Positions 35,701 to 43,302 of a DNA stretch of 43,302 nt are shown one piece after another. The translations under genes were made by a program, and so were the position numbers. The DNA is taken from assembly GCA_937911265.1 (NCBI GenBank), contig CALDRG010000024.1:1-43302 (forward strand), written 5' to 3'. Numbering within the stretch: position 1 is the stretch's first letter; each line of letters starts with the position of its first letter. The notes under the pieces are model-generated. The model did no database searches, was not told the origin of the DNA, and saw nothing but the letters and a program-made list of their open reading frames with translations. The stretch comes from Thalassarchaeum sp002495735. Its GTDB lineage: Archaea > Thermoplasmatota > Poseidoniia > Poseidoniales > Thalassarchaeaceae.

Positions 35701-38489
35701 CAGAGATTACTCAAGCCGTCGCCGTCGGCGTCCTGGTCCTTGTCTGCTGGGTCGCGTGGGTCAAGCGTCCACAGGTTGCCGCCGTTGTATACATCGCCGA
35801 TCCACCTCCGGTGCTTCATTTCCCAGCCGTCGGGCATCCCATCGCCATCAGTATCCGCATTGGTAGGGTCAGTGGGTCCATCGGTGCCACCTCCGGCTCC
35901 CGAACCGAGCCAGCCCTCGAAGTGAACCTGCTCTGCCAGTTCTCCAGTCTCTTCGTCGCAGAGATACTCTTCGTTGAGATAGTGGCAGTCGAAGTTGGTC
36001 GACTCGGCGAACCAGCCCCAATACTCCTCGCCATCGGTCAGCCCGTCTCCGTCAGTGTCCATGTCACGGGGGTCGGTGCCGTTGAACCCACCCTCGGTGT
36101 TTGAGACGAACCTGTACTCGTCAAGGTTGGTCCAGTCCCGATTGAACTCAAAGCCATCAGAAGTCGAGAAATGTACTCCATCAGCATCGGCGTCCCGGTA
36201 CCTGTCGTACGGATCGGTGGGGTCGAGGCCGTAGATGAATTCCCAGCCGTCTGGCATACCGTCTAGGTCGGAATCCGCGGAAGTAGGATCGATTGGCATG
36301 ATGTTCATGTATCGTCCGGGAGAGATCCCGGCGAAGATCCACAGACTGGTACCGTGCTCTAGAGTAATGAGTGACGTGGCCATCCCAGGAATCCTCGTAT
36401 GATTGAGATAGAGACCCAATACGCCGGAGTGGCCACCCTCAAGGCACCATGTGCCATCGCGAGACCCAATCACAATCTTTCCGTCCAATGGAAGAATGGA
36501 ATGGATGTCATTGGCCCCTTCGGCCCACCTTTCAATATTGTACATCCTGTCTGAATCGAAGGCCGTGCGGGGCATCTGCACAAGAAGTTGGAGATTGAGC
36601 AGATGCAGTCCGCCAGCAGTCCCTACCCATACTCCTGTGACCTCCTCGGCGTTGCCTAGGGCATCGAGTGGACCGGCTGTGACCAGTGCGTTGACCACTG
36701 CGGATTTGGACACGTTAAGCAGGTCGGCCCTCTGAACGAAGTCCTCGGCATTCTCGCGGTCGAAGACCCACCAAGGGTCGCCGACCGAAGTGGAGCCGTC
36801 TGTGGTGTTCCATGCAATTAATCCGGCATCGGTGCCAATCAGCAGGAGTGGTCCCCTGCCGAACATGGGGACGTGTAGCGCGGTGAGGACTTCGGTCTCG
36901 GAGGCAGTCAGCATTTCTGTCATTACTTCGTTGAACACCGGCTCGCTCACCGTAGCGTCAGCGACGTCTCCCTGCTCGCTGACAGTGGCTGTCCAAGCGG
37001 AGTCTTTGCCGAACAGAATGAGGTCGAGGTTGCCACTCCCCGTATCCAAAGAATAGATGCCCTCGACCGGCCCTATTCTCGTCTCAGACATTGAGTCCAT
37101 CAAAGGGAGTCCGGTTTCGAGGGTAATCGAGTGTAGCCCTAGGTTGGAACCTATGATGAGGAAGTCCGAGTCCCCTGGAGACCACCTGATCATCGTGTAC
37201 ATCAGCATCCCCGAAGGAAGCTCGTAGAGAGTTGAGGTGCCCTCGAACGGGTCGATTACGGAAATGCCATATTTCGAGCCTACCAGCAGTCTATCTCTCG
37301 CTGAATCAGCCAGCACAGTGTGTACGGCCCCATCAACCAATCCGGGACTAGTACTCTGGTCAAAGGAAACTACATCTGAGTCGCTTTCGGAGGACGAGAT
37401 TCCTCTGAGCCCGGGAGTCACCCACGCCCCGTCATCGTGGTGTATCATGTACTCCTCGTAATTGCTGAATGCCTCACCCCAGTGTGCTGTGGAGGTTGAG
37501 ATATCGGGTATGATGAAACCGTCTCTGTCAAGGTCCCACCCATCGAAATCAGTGTCCTCGATAGCATCACTGGAGTTGCGTGGGTCCAAGCCGTAGTGAA
37601 CCTCCCATCCATCGGGGATGCCATCACCGGGGACTGCCAGTCCTATCGCTATCACCTCTGACCAAGTGTAGTAATCGGAGTCGGGCTCAGTTGGATCACT
37701 GCCGAGCCAGCCGTTGTCACCAGTGGCTCTAGCAATCTCAGTCTGGCAGGAGTCGTCAGTCAAGCCCGGAATTTTGCCAGCACACCACAGACCGTCCCGC
37801 TCGGTAAGCCAGTCGTCTGGAGTACCATACAGGTACTCTTCGGAGTTCGTATAGCGCTCACCGATGTCTATGTAGCCGTCCCTGTCGACGTCGAAGCCGT
37901 CGCCACAGCCGAAACTATAGTCATCGCACTTGTCGATATCCTCGGTTGAGTCTGAGGGGTCGAGTGGATCGAACCAGAGGCACTGCCATGCGTTAGTGGC
38001 GTTCTGATAGCCAAGTCCACCTTCAGTGCACATATAGATCTCGTACCCGTCAGGAAGCCCGTCACCGTCCGTATCAGCAACCCTTGGGTCGAGGTACTCT
38101 CTCAATCCAGATTCTGTGAACTGAGGGGGCTTACCTGTCAACGACAGTCTATCGAAGCAGGTGTCCAGAGTATAGGGCCAACAAAATTCGAGTAGAGCAC
38201 TAGCCCCGTCATTGTCGTGATCGGACATGTTGTCGGTAGCATTCATAGGATTGAGGCCGTTGACCGAGACTATTCCTGTGCTGTCTTCAATCAGTCTGAC
38301 ATCTCCAAATATTGACTCGTGCAGATCGGGGATTCGGTCACCGTCCTCGTCAGTAACTGGAGGGCCTCCTCTGTCGGCCGTGATGGGGTCAGTCGAAGAG
38401 ACCGATGACTGGGGGCGGGTCTGTGAGACGAAGGCCAGACTGCTGAGAAGAAGCAGTGTAATCAGTAGCGCTGTCTGCTTGCGGCGCAC
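32772..38489 (-). CDS. Giant secreted protein with thrombospondin-3-like calcium repeats and a central propeller
   Basis: A 1905-residue exported protein. A GTG at 38489 with a GAGGT ribosome binding site gives the signal peptide RRKQTALLITLLLLSSLAFV; the frame also extends to 38588 without benefit. At least ten Asp-rich motifs of the form D-x-D-x-D-G-x-P-D-G-W-E are spread through the chain (for example DSDLDGMPDGWE, DTDGDGMPDGWE, DSDRDGMPDGWE), each followed by an aromatic helix-like stretch and a second DP-x-D-x-x-D calcium-type loop. These resemble thrombospondin type 3 repeats and should bind Ca2+. A region at about 370-740 has beta-propeller-like blades (LLVGSKYGISVIDP, FLIIGSNLGLHSI, VIGSRDGTWCL). 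No C-terminal membrane helix is present, so attachment to the cell is unclear. Confidence 0.88.
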   Translation of the reverse strand: MRRKQTALLITLLLLSSLAFVSQTRPQSSVSSTDPITADRGGPPVTDEDGDRIPDLHESIFGDVRLIEDSTGIVSVNGLNPMNATDNMSDHDNDGASALLEFCWPYTLDTCFDRLSLTGKPPQFTESGLREYLDPRVADTDGDGLPDGYEIYMCTEGGLGYQNATNAWQCLWFDPLDPSDSTEDIDKCDDYSFGCGDGFDVDRDGYIDIGERYTNSEEYLYGTPDDWLTERDGLWCAGKIPGLTDDSCQTEIARATGDNGWLGSDPTEPDSDYYTWSEVIAIGLAVPGDGIPDGWEVHYGLDPRNSSDAIEDTDFDGWDLDRDGFIIPDISTSTAHWGEAFSNYEEYMIHHDDGAWVTPGLRGISSSESDSDVVSFDQSTSPGLVDGAVHTVLADSARDRLLVGSKYGISVIDPFEGTSTLYELPSGMLMYTMIRWSPGDSDFLIIGSNLGLHSITLETGLPLMDSMSETRIGPVEGIYSLDTGSGNLDLILFGKDSAWTATVSEQGDVADATVSEPVFNEVMTEMLTASETEVLTALHVPMFGRGPLLLIGTDAGLIAWNTTDGSTSVGDPWWVFDRENAEDFVQRADLLNVSKSAVVNALVTAGPLDALGNAEEVTGVWVGTAGGLHLLNLQLLVQMPRTAFDSDRMYNIERWAEGANDIHSILPLDGKIVIGSRDGTWCLEGGHSGVLGLYLNHTRIPGMATSLITLEHGTSLWIFAGISPGRYMNIMPIDPTSADSDLDGMPDGWEFIYGLDPTDPYDRYRDADADGVHFSTSDGFEFNRDWTNLDEYRFVSNTEGGFNGTDPRDMDTDGDGLTDGEEYWGWFAESTNFDCHYLNEEYLCDEETGELAEQVHFEGWLGSGAGGGTDGPTDPTNADTDGDGMPDGWEMKHRRWIGDVYNGGNLWTLDPRDPADKDQDADGDGLSNLCEYMWGNLLETVLREGLATHGETSEAAANWTATDPNDIDSDGDTLPDGWEARYACSWKKDNAGINPLNGSDQLNNPDGDGYDINHDGVLDLEESLVNWLEYHLKSEILYGDQSASGMEYPENFTTLLWNETWLDFADDSFGDFTSPAYSSLINATTSRDVGSSNPLSSDSDRDGMPDGWEFYHARWSLFDEQWTLNPVDERDRTGDPDGDGMNNWEEYNVIDSNFSETDDLITVPQFYLLSVGGELLASPWLSAESAASFGTFLTEDQINKSGRTADPNDPDTDDDGLLDGIELIFTRWNSTDGVWTLNPLVAGDGNYDSDRDGITDLVELNLTFNNPANGGLSPPDAPRMWEEAEQLDPDEAVNRVYRILFNKEGRAELAIAQFQSWQDGFAAQPVVSALLGASDPNAEDTDRDGMSDGYEYWFTEWNLEQNIWEMNLLTDSDIHVDSDGDSFDCNGDGHISDSESFDNLAEYDARVYGKRSAIDTIPNGTGLISYGADAVTAQIEENGLAYDAAFAQLYVMFSTKSLVSAERAGLINGVDPDTFNYSIAGVSDPTDDDSDLDGMPDGWEFCYSIYGEFLPVNSYRWSMNPINPLDIDYDPDADGWYDRSWGDIPAPQGTWEDRQFTLAPVEQQIGQGFLGLYFSNLMEYENGTHPLDADSDDDSMVMKPIMQNGVVIDYVQDTNLSDGREVFKYGTNPLDNDTDGDMMPDFYEYYRGWNEANDNWSSYLKISVVWQQITATNWKPVNITGTSIARPELAWTWFTHDATDPSDAGQDADNDGSWDCSSGSCLYIPYNNFQEYYGLVNASLASPSLVRQAGLYDCSGNIVQEWWQLRESLLGTCSGSAALSSNYFRMYRINNADPLYTLIIDDNDVDYEDIDTSDDEILVNGAWTDVYQRFAGDQYHLPNTGLGEYVYGWWLIDIDGDQIADGTNPANWDTDGDWLNDFFEIEDDLLDGVRGNSGSPIRYDDRTTS

Positions 38490-38681
38490 GGTATAACCTC
38501 TGTATGGGATTTTTAGCGCCGTTCGTTGACTTATGATGATGATGGAGCGTCGTTCGGACACATCGAGGTGCTTCGTTGACGACGGCATAGCCGTCGGTAG
38601 GATGAAACCGGCCTGATGACCAGAGTGGGATGGATTCCTTCAAGGGGGGTGTTGAGCCGAATAACTTTGATTGCGATGGGC
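38490..38681. promoter_or_regulatory. Divergent control region with direct repeats and hairpin
   Basis: This 192-base interval separates the giant surface gene and the WalJ-like gene. TTCGTTGAC occurs twice, at 38522-38530 and 38572-38580, exactly 50 bases apart. Directly after the second copy, CGACGGC (38580-38586) and GCCGTCG (38590-38596) form a perfect 7-bp hairpin with an ATA loop. A TATA-like GCTAAAAATC on the minus strand (about 38507-38516) could serve the surface gene, and AATAACTTTG (about 38659-38668) could serve the plus-strand gene. Function is inferred from layout only. Confidence 0.4.
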
Positions 38682-39485
38682 ATGGAGATAACTCACCTCG
38701 GTTCGGGCAGCAGGGGTAATTCGACGCTGCTCAGTTCGGGCGAGACCCGGGTTCTAGTGGATTGTGGATTCTCACTGCGACAGATGGAGGGCAGACTGCT
38801 ACTTGCTGGTGTCGAGCCACAATCGATAGACGCGATTCTGGTGACCCATCATCACTCCGATCACTCAAATTCTGCCAAGCGCGCTTCGGAAAAGTGGGAG
38901 GCTGAGCTACACGCTACTCTGGGTACTGCTACCAAGATGGGTTGGCAGCCGATATCGGAGTGCCGGACCTTCGGCCATCTAGACAGAATAGGTATCTCCG
39001 AGGACCTCAGCCTACTTTCGGTACCAGTTCCTCACGATGATGCCGATAATGTCGCAGTCATCGCAACCAACGGCGACGGCCGCAGGGCCGCAATCGTCAC
39101 CGACCTCGGAGAACCCACAGTCGAGCTGAAGAAGCATCTCTCGGGATGCAGTCACATCTCCATCGAGGCGAACTATGATCACAAACGTCTGATGAGAGGC
39201 CCGTATCCCGAGTCCCTCAAGAGGCGAATTTCGGGCAGAGGAGGACACCTTTCGAACACGCAGACTGGAGAAGTCCTCGCGGAGGTGCTCAGTGGGGTTC
39301 TGGACAGTATCGTGCTATGCCATCTGTCTGAGAAGAACAATGCCCCGCATATCGCTGAGAGCGAGGTGTTGATGCACATCGGTGAGCACTATTCAGGCAG
39401 CCTCTCAATCTCCAAGCAGCAAGGCCCGGAATTCAGCAACTGGCTCGGTCAGACTGAGTCGGAGAAAATCAGCAGTCTGACTTAG
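38682..39485 (+). CDS. WalJ/YycJ-like metallo-beta-lactamase-fold hydrolase
   Basis: A 267-residue member of the metallo-beta-lactamase superfamily. The N-terminus MEITHLGSGSRGNSTLL is typical of the WalJ (YycJ) group, whose studied members are 5'-3' exonucleases. The metal motif THHHSDH is at about residues 59-65, further metal ligands are probably PHDDADN (about 117) and D142 (IVTDLGEP), and a late conserved block is VLCHLSEKNN. The ATG at 38682 fits the family N-terminus best; in-frame starts at 38676 and 38616 add residues without homology. Its TAG overlaps the TAA of the convergent gene within TTAG. Confidence 0.88.
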   Translation: MEITHLGSGSRGNSTLLSSGETRVLVDCGFSLRQMEGRLLLAGVEPQSIDAILVTHHHSDHSNSAKRASEKWEAELHATLGTATKMGWQPISECRTFGHLDRIGISEDLSLLSVPVPHDDADNVAVIATNGDGRRAAIVTDLGEPTVELKKHLSGCSHISIEANYDHKRLMRGPYPESLKRRISGRGGHLSNTQTGEVLAEVLSGVLDSIVLCHLSEKNNAPHIAESEVLMHIGEHYSGSLSISKQQGPEFSNWLGQTESEKISSLT

Positions 39486-41998
39486 TTACCCATCACTGCT
39501 AGATGCACCGATGCCTGAACCTCTAGCATCCTGTCCACTGCGCCAAGATCCCTGAACACAGTCAGCGAACGTTGTAGGTAATCCATCTTCTGTGAGCGGT
39601 CACTCTCGACCTCTCCCAAACGCGCCAGCAACTCCCCTTGCAGCATCCTGAAATCGTTGGCTTCGGCCAACACCATGGCGTCGATATAGTGCTCAGCGGC
39701 CTCTTCCTTGCGTCCGGCGTCATTCAGAACCTGTCCGAGCAACATCGCGACCTCGACGGCGCTGTGAGGGTCGGTATGGTCGGACAGTATGTCTAAGGCC
39801 CCGGAGTAGTACTGCATGGCGAGTTCGTTCTCCTTGGCTTTGGCATAATACCTCCCTATTACCGCTCTCGCTCTGGCGTGGACAATGTCCATCTGGCCCT
39901 CAGTCTCCTCGAAGGCAGTCATGGCGTGATCCCTGGCTCGATCCATCTCACCCATCTCAAGGAAGGCTGAAGCCAGACGGATCCTAGCGTCGCACAGTTC
40001 CGGATTATCCTCTTGTTTGAGTAGTTCTTCGACGTTGCCATAGACCTCTAAGGCGCGGCGATTGTCCTTCCTGCGCCTGTATATGTAGCCCATGTTGTTG
40101 TATGAGCGGGCCGCACCCACGGCGTCCCTTAGGGGAATTTGAATCTCTAGCGACTTCCGGTGCATCTCAAGGGCGTCGTCCATGGCACCGCGCTTAACCG
40201 CGATATCCGCTCTGGCAGATAGTAGTCTGGCGAGTTCGTGTGGCATTTTGTGCTTGCGGGCTAGCGGTATAGCCGCCTTGTACTCGGCCTCGGCCTCGTC
40301 CCAGCGACCTTGCATTGACAGGATGTCTCCACGCAGCTCCCTGATGATGCACCAGCTCGGGGGGTCGAAGCTCTGACCCTCGAGTGGCCTGAGGATGCCT
40401 AGCAGTTCGGTATGTCCCGCTCTGACTAGACTGTGCCCCTCGGAGGAGAGTACCTCGGCGAGCCCTTCGGTATCGCCCGACTCGTTTAGGTGGTGGATGA
40501 ACTCTATCCGCTCTGCTGCTACTCCGTGACGGGCCTGGTACCACAACTTCGCATTGGAGTGCAGCTCCTGACGCAACGACTCATCCATAGACCGGGTCAG
40601 AAACTCGCGAACTAGGTCGTGAACGTCGTAGTTTTCACTATCGGCCTGGCGAGCGAGTCCCTTCTCTACTAATCCGTCGAGCAAATCTGTCTCTGCGTCG
40701 ATGTCACTGATAGCCTCTAGTGGCATCGGCTCGCGAAACACAGCTATAGCGCCTAGGAGGCGCTTCTCCGGGCCAGACAGTCGACTGAATATCTCCTGTT
40801 CAACGAAAGCCTCCAGAGTAGCGTGGAAGGTCTCTCCAACGCTTCCCCTGTTGATTAGCTCGAGGACTAGAGGGTGCCCTCTGGACAGAGTATAGATATG
40901 CAGAAACTGGGTCATCTCGAGGTTAGGCATAGCAGTTAGAATCTGCCGACTGGACTCCTGATCAAGTCCTTCGAGAGGCATTACTAAAGTGACTATCCTA
41001 CCTGAGGAGTCTGTCTCAGGCACCACCATTCTGAAGGAGCGGGAGAACATCACTAAACCCGCGCTGTCGAGTTCAGGTATCCTGAGGGCTAGGGCTCTCA
41101 AAGCCGAAATTAGAGTCTCATCGCCAACCTTGTGCAAGTCATCGATGACGATTAGGGCTGGGGAGTCCTGTAATCCTTCAACAATCAGGTTCACCGCCAT
41201 TGAAGCCTGGGGTACCGGGGTGACTGCGAGGTAGTCTGACAGGTCGTTGTGGCCAAGTGCTGACAGCCACTCCGAGATCGCCTCGAAGAAGGCTCGTGAA
41301 CCCTCCCAGTCCTGGCATCTGTGATACAGCAAGTTCCTCTGATGAGTGAAGCGCTCCAGCAACTTCCCTGCCAGAGCAGTCTTCCCTATGCCGGCTATGC
41401 CGGGAATCAGAATGGAGCTGGAGTGGCCCTCAAGCAGAGCGACCATGCTGTCGATCTCTGCCTCTCGGCCGAAGAAGCGCCGTATTCTCGGCAAGTCGTT
41501 GAGTGAAGTCACGAGCTGCTTCTCGATGTGCTTTGACAGGTCCCTCTCTATCAATTCGGCCGACAGGGTCGAGAGGTCCACGGACCCGGTATCGTCGAGG
41601 TACCTGAGGAAATCGACATGTCTCAAAGGGAGATCAGTAGACTCCAGCGCCTGGGCAAGCTCGAGAGTCTCTGAGCGCCCGTCGGGGTGAACAAGGCGGA
41701 CCAGTTGAGTGCTGACTTTAGCCCAGATATCGTTAGCAATGTTGGCACCCTCTTCAGTCAGGAAGTAGGCCTTCCTCTTGCGCGATACTCCCGTGACATG
41801 GGCCTGCCTCTCAATCAGGTGCCCCTGCTCCCTCATCCCTGCAATCGCTCGCGGTACGTTGGAGCGGGCGATAGCGACAGCGTTTGCGATACCCATCTGT
41901 GAGAGGGCGAACGGAACTTCGACTTTGTCAGCGTGGTCGACATAGTCTCTCAGATGCAGCAAAATGCGTTCCTGAACCCCGGGACGGAGCACTGCCAT
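39482..41998 (-). CDS. Winged-helix STAND ATPase with TPR-like repeats, probable regulator
   Basis: An 838-residue cytoplasmic protein. Residues about 1-95 form a winged-helix, MarR/PadR-like DNA-binding region (SNVPRAIAGMREQGHLIERQ, then SRKRKAYFLTEEG). Residues 175-400 are a STAND NTPase: an FFGREAEID entry motif, Walker A PGIAGIGKTAL (199-209), Walker B ALIVIDDLHK (281-290), a sensor-like MFSR (317-320) and RGHPLVLEL (373-381). A second winged helix (about 405-470) precedes TPR-like repeats to the end (for example RWDEAEAEYKAAIPLARKHK, DDALEMHRKSLEIQIPLRDA). Such proteins switch on ATP binding and ligand sensing through the repeats, like MalT. The ATG at 41998 is preferred to a TTG at 42034. 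Its target genes are unknown. Confidence 0.88.
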   Translation of the reverse strand: MAVLRPGVQERILLHLRDYVDHADKVEVPFALSQMGIANAVAIARSNVPRAIAGMREQGHLIERQAHVTGVSRKRKAYFLTEEGANIANDIWAKVSTQLVRLVHPDGRSETLELAQALESTDLPLRHVDFLRYLDDTGSVDLSTLSAELIERDLSKHIEKQLVTSLNDLPRIRRFFGREAEIDSMVALLEGHSSSILIPGIAGIGKTALAGKLLERFTHQRNLLYHRCQDWEGSRAFFEAISEWLSALGHNDLSDYLAVTPVPQASMAVNLIVEGLQDSPALIVIDDLHKVGDETLISALRALALRIPELDSAGLVMFSRSFRMVVPETDSSGRIVTLVMPLEGLDQESSRQILTAMPNLEMTQFLHIYTLSRGHPLVLELINRGSVGETFHATLEAFVEQEIFSRLSGPEKRLLGAIAVFREPMPLEAISDIDAETDLLDGLVEKGLARQADSENYDVHDLVREFLTRSMDESLRQELHSNAKLWYQARHGVAAERIEFIHHLNESGDTEGLAEVLSSEGHSLVRAGHTELLGILRPLEGQSFDPPSWCIIRELRGDILSMQGRWDEAEAEYKAAIPLARKHKMPHELARLLSARADIAVKRGAMDDALEMHRKSLEIQIPLRDAVGAARSYNNMGYIYRRRKDNRRALEVYGNVEELLKQEDNPELCDARIRLASAFLEMGEMDRARDHAMTAFEETEGQMDIVHARARAVIGRYYAKAKENELAMQYYSGALDILSDHTDPHSAVEVAMLLGQVLNDAGRKEEAAEHYIDAMVLAEANDFRMLQGELLARLGEVESDRSQKMDYLQRSLTVFRDLGAVDRMLEVQASVHLAVMGN

Positions 41999-42026
41999 GG
42001 TTGTCACATTCGCTAAGCGCAATCGT

Positions 42027-42050
42027 CCACTCAAGAATGTTGTCGAGTGG
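42027..42050. promoter_or_regulatory. Inverted repeat upstream of the STAND gene
   Basis: CCACTC (42027-42032) and GAGTGG (42045-42050) form a 6-bp inverted repeat with a 12-base spacer, in the 66-base gap between the 42065 stop and the 41998 start. The centre-to-centre spacing of 18 bases would suit a dimeric protein on DNA, or the element may be the end of the upstream transcript. No TATA-like box is obvious here. Confidence 0.25.
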
Positions 42051-42064
42051 CGAGCGGGACTGAT

Positions 42065-43302
42065 TCATGCGTCAGAATGGGTGGGGTCAGGGACCCATTC
42101 CTCATTATCTGGGTCCCACAGCCACCCGGGGTGGTCATCGTGCTTCTGTAAGCGCGACGCAAAGCGCGGTGTTTCCTTCTCAGGTTCCTCTCTAATTCCA
42201 GCCTCCTTAGCCCAGGCGTAGGTATCCTCTTCCTCATCGCTATCCTGCTTGGCCTCAGAAGTTCCATCTAACTGCTCGTCCTCTTCTTCCTCGAACTCGA
42301 CGAAGAAGTAAACCAGTCCGCCAATGATCGCAATCAGGACAAGAACGATGATGATAATCGAACCCATTCCCATACCCCCTCCGCCGGAGCCAGAGATGGT
42401 GATGCTGGCACCGGAGTACTCGCTTCCTCCGTACTTGAACACGGGAGTCGCAGTTCCATCTATCCTTGAGGCAGGGATTCCAAGCGACCATGTCGAGTCC
42501 TCGCCGACTACGGTGTTGTTCACGGTGTTGCCGGCGATAGTGACGATGACGGTCTTACCTGGCAGACCGATGCCAGTGAAGATGGCCCTACCGTCCTCAG
42601 AGATGGTGGTTTCCTCGGGCGGCGTAATCAGGAACTGGAGGCCAACCACAGTGAAGGTAACGGGATTGGAGTTAATTTTTGAGCCGTGTGTATCGGTTGC
42701 GACGAATACCACATTCTCTAGGGTCCAAGTGGCCATGTCGGCATCATAGAAGAACATCGATACTGGGTTGTAGGTCGCCATGCCATTCATTCCGACGTTA
42801 ATGACGATGCCGAAGTGGTCGTCACTGGTGCGTGACTCGTCATCGTACACAGATAGAATGAGTTCCTGACCCGGATCGATATCGTCGAAGTATTCCAACA
42901 AATCTAGCTCAGCCTTGGTGCAGCGGTCATGGGACTGCGAGTCGATCTCACAGTATAGGGAGATAGAACTGGACCAGTCGGTGGAGTCGAAGGTTGGTTG
43001 GTTATTGCCTGCGTCGGGCGGGTTGTCAGCGACGATAAGCATCTCCTCCCAATCACTGTAGTCATAACCGTCGTACGAGCGGAATCGGACAAGGTATTGC
43101 ATGTCATGCATCAGATTCGTCGAGTCCCACTCAAGGGACCAAGCTCCACTGGGGGCGAAGTCGGTGATTGAGTCGGTGAGCACTAACAGGTAGTTGTTAG
43201 CGACGTCCATAATCTCGAAATCTACTCTCGAGACGGAGCCGTCGTTGTCGCGAGCGACCCCTTCGAAGACAGTTTCCGTGGAGACGGACAGCCTCTGACC
43301 GT
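42065..43302 (-). CDS. Membrane-anchored surface protein, N-terminal part outside the window
   Basis: The reading frame is open to the window edge, so 412 C-terminal residues are visible and the true start is upstream. The visible ectodomain consists of Ig-like modules (SLEWDSTNLMHDMQYLVRF, GIVINVGMNGMATYNP, GKTVIVTIAGNTVNN). A glycine-rich linker GGGGMGMG leads to a membrane helix (SIIIIVLVLIAIIGGLVYFF). The cytoplasmic tail is strongly acidic at first (EFEEEEDE, DSDEEEDTYAWA) and ends with HPGWLWDPDNEEWVPDP, a tryptophan-proline motif that resembles short PGW-x-x-DP modules. An internal ATG at 43210 is not the start because coding-like sequence continues before it. Function unknown; probably envelope structure or adhesion. 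Confidence 0.8.
   Translation of the reverse strand, partial: GQRLSVSTETVFEGVARDNDGSVSRVDFEIMDVANNYLLVLTDSITDFAPSGAWSLEWDSTNLMHDMQYLVRFRSYDGYDYSDWEEMLIVADNPPDAGNNQPTFDSTDWSSSISLYCEIDSQSHDRCTKAELDLLEYFDDIDPGQELILSVYDDESRTSDDHFGIVINVGMNGMATYNPVSMFFYDADMATWTLENVVFVATDTHGSKINSNPVTFTVVGLQFLITPPEETTISEDGRAIFTGIGLPGKTVIVTIAGNTVNNTVVGEDSTWSLGIPASRIDGTATPVFKYGGSEYSGASITISGSGGGGMGMGSIIIIVLVLIAIIGGLVYFFVEFEEEEDEQLDGTSEAKQDSDEEEDTYAWAKEAGIREEPEKETPRFASRLQKHDDHPGWLWDPDNEEWVPDPTHSDA

Noticed and set aside
32772..38489. Plus-strand reading frames opposite the giant surface gene, some over 90 codons
   Set aside because: They are shadows of the Asp-rich repeats on the minus strand and lack start signals and recognisable domains.
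32772..38489. A tandem DNA repeat or CRISPR-like array from the recurring GCCGTC-type sequence
   Set aside because: The recurrence reflects the repeated protein motif; spacing is irregular at 200-500 bases, and the units are too diverged for an array.

Overview
The window looks like a piece of a marine Thermoplasmatota genome, most likely Marine Group II (Candidatus Poseidoniales). This is inferred from several things read directly: an archaeal-type 23S rRNA gene with no 16S gene beside it, archaeal information genes (RNase P subunit Rnp4, ribosomal protein S15, archaeal PheT and GluRS, the archaeosine enzyme ArcS, archaeal type II GAPDH), bacterial-type adenylate kinase and DnaJ, and many very large surface proteins with a signal peptide, Ig-like ectodomain, one membrane segment and an acidic or tryptophan-rich cytoplasmic tail. 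No search was run, so the lineage is an inference.

Region 1-2700 holds most of a 23S rRNA gene on the minus strand (its 3' end lies outside the window) and its leader. Region 2701-11700 is almost wholly minus strand: a small zinc-ribbon protein with an exact 16-residue repeat, an ArsB/NhaD-type permease, a tight RNA/nucleotide cluster (adk, rnp4, a YhbY/CRM protein), a giant membrane-anchored subtilase and GAPDH. Region 11864-22935 is mainly plus strand: a GXGXG protein fused to a decayed glutamate-synthase-like barrel, pheT, a surface SGNH hydrolase, rnhB, gltX and a membrane protein with a cytoplasmic zinc ribbon; one small minus-strand gene interrupts it.

Region 22919-26137 (minus) is an information-processing block: arcS, rps15 and a protein in the place where many archaea carry a RecJ/GAN-type DHH nuclease, but without the DHH motifs. 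A tRNA 3'-half-like sequence sits in the rps15 junction. Region 26198-32741 mixes a surface protein, dnaJ with an upstream membrane zinc-ribbon protein, a UPF0201-like RNA-binding-type protein, a fusion of pyroglutamyl peptidase with a Nudix hydrolase, and two small unknown genes. Region 32772-43302 holds a giant calcium-motif surface protein, a WalJ-type metallo-beta-lactamase-fold enzyme, a winged-helix STAND ATPase with TPR-like repeats, and the 3' end of another surface protein gene.

The genome is streamlined: genes are packed, and convergent genes end within a few bases of one another, twice sharing one tetranucleotide for both stop codons. Several genes have a TATA-like box about 25-28 bases before the start codon, which suggests leaderless mRNAs. 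No CRISPR array, insertion sequence or intact tRNA gene was seen. No gene-free stretch exceeds 300 bases; the longest are the 23S leader (about 225 bases), 38490-38681 and 11700-11863.
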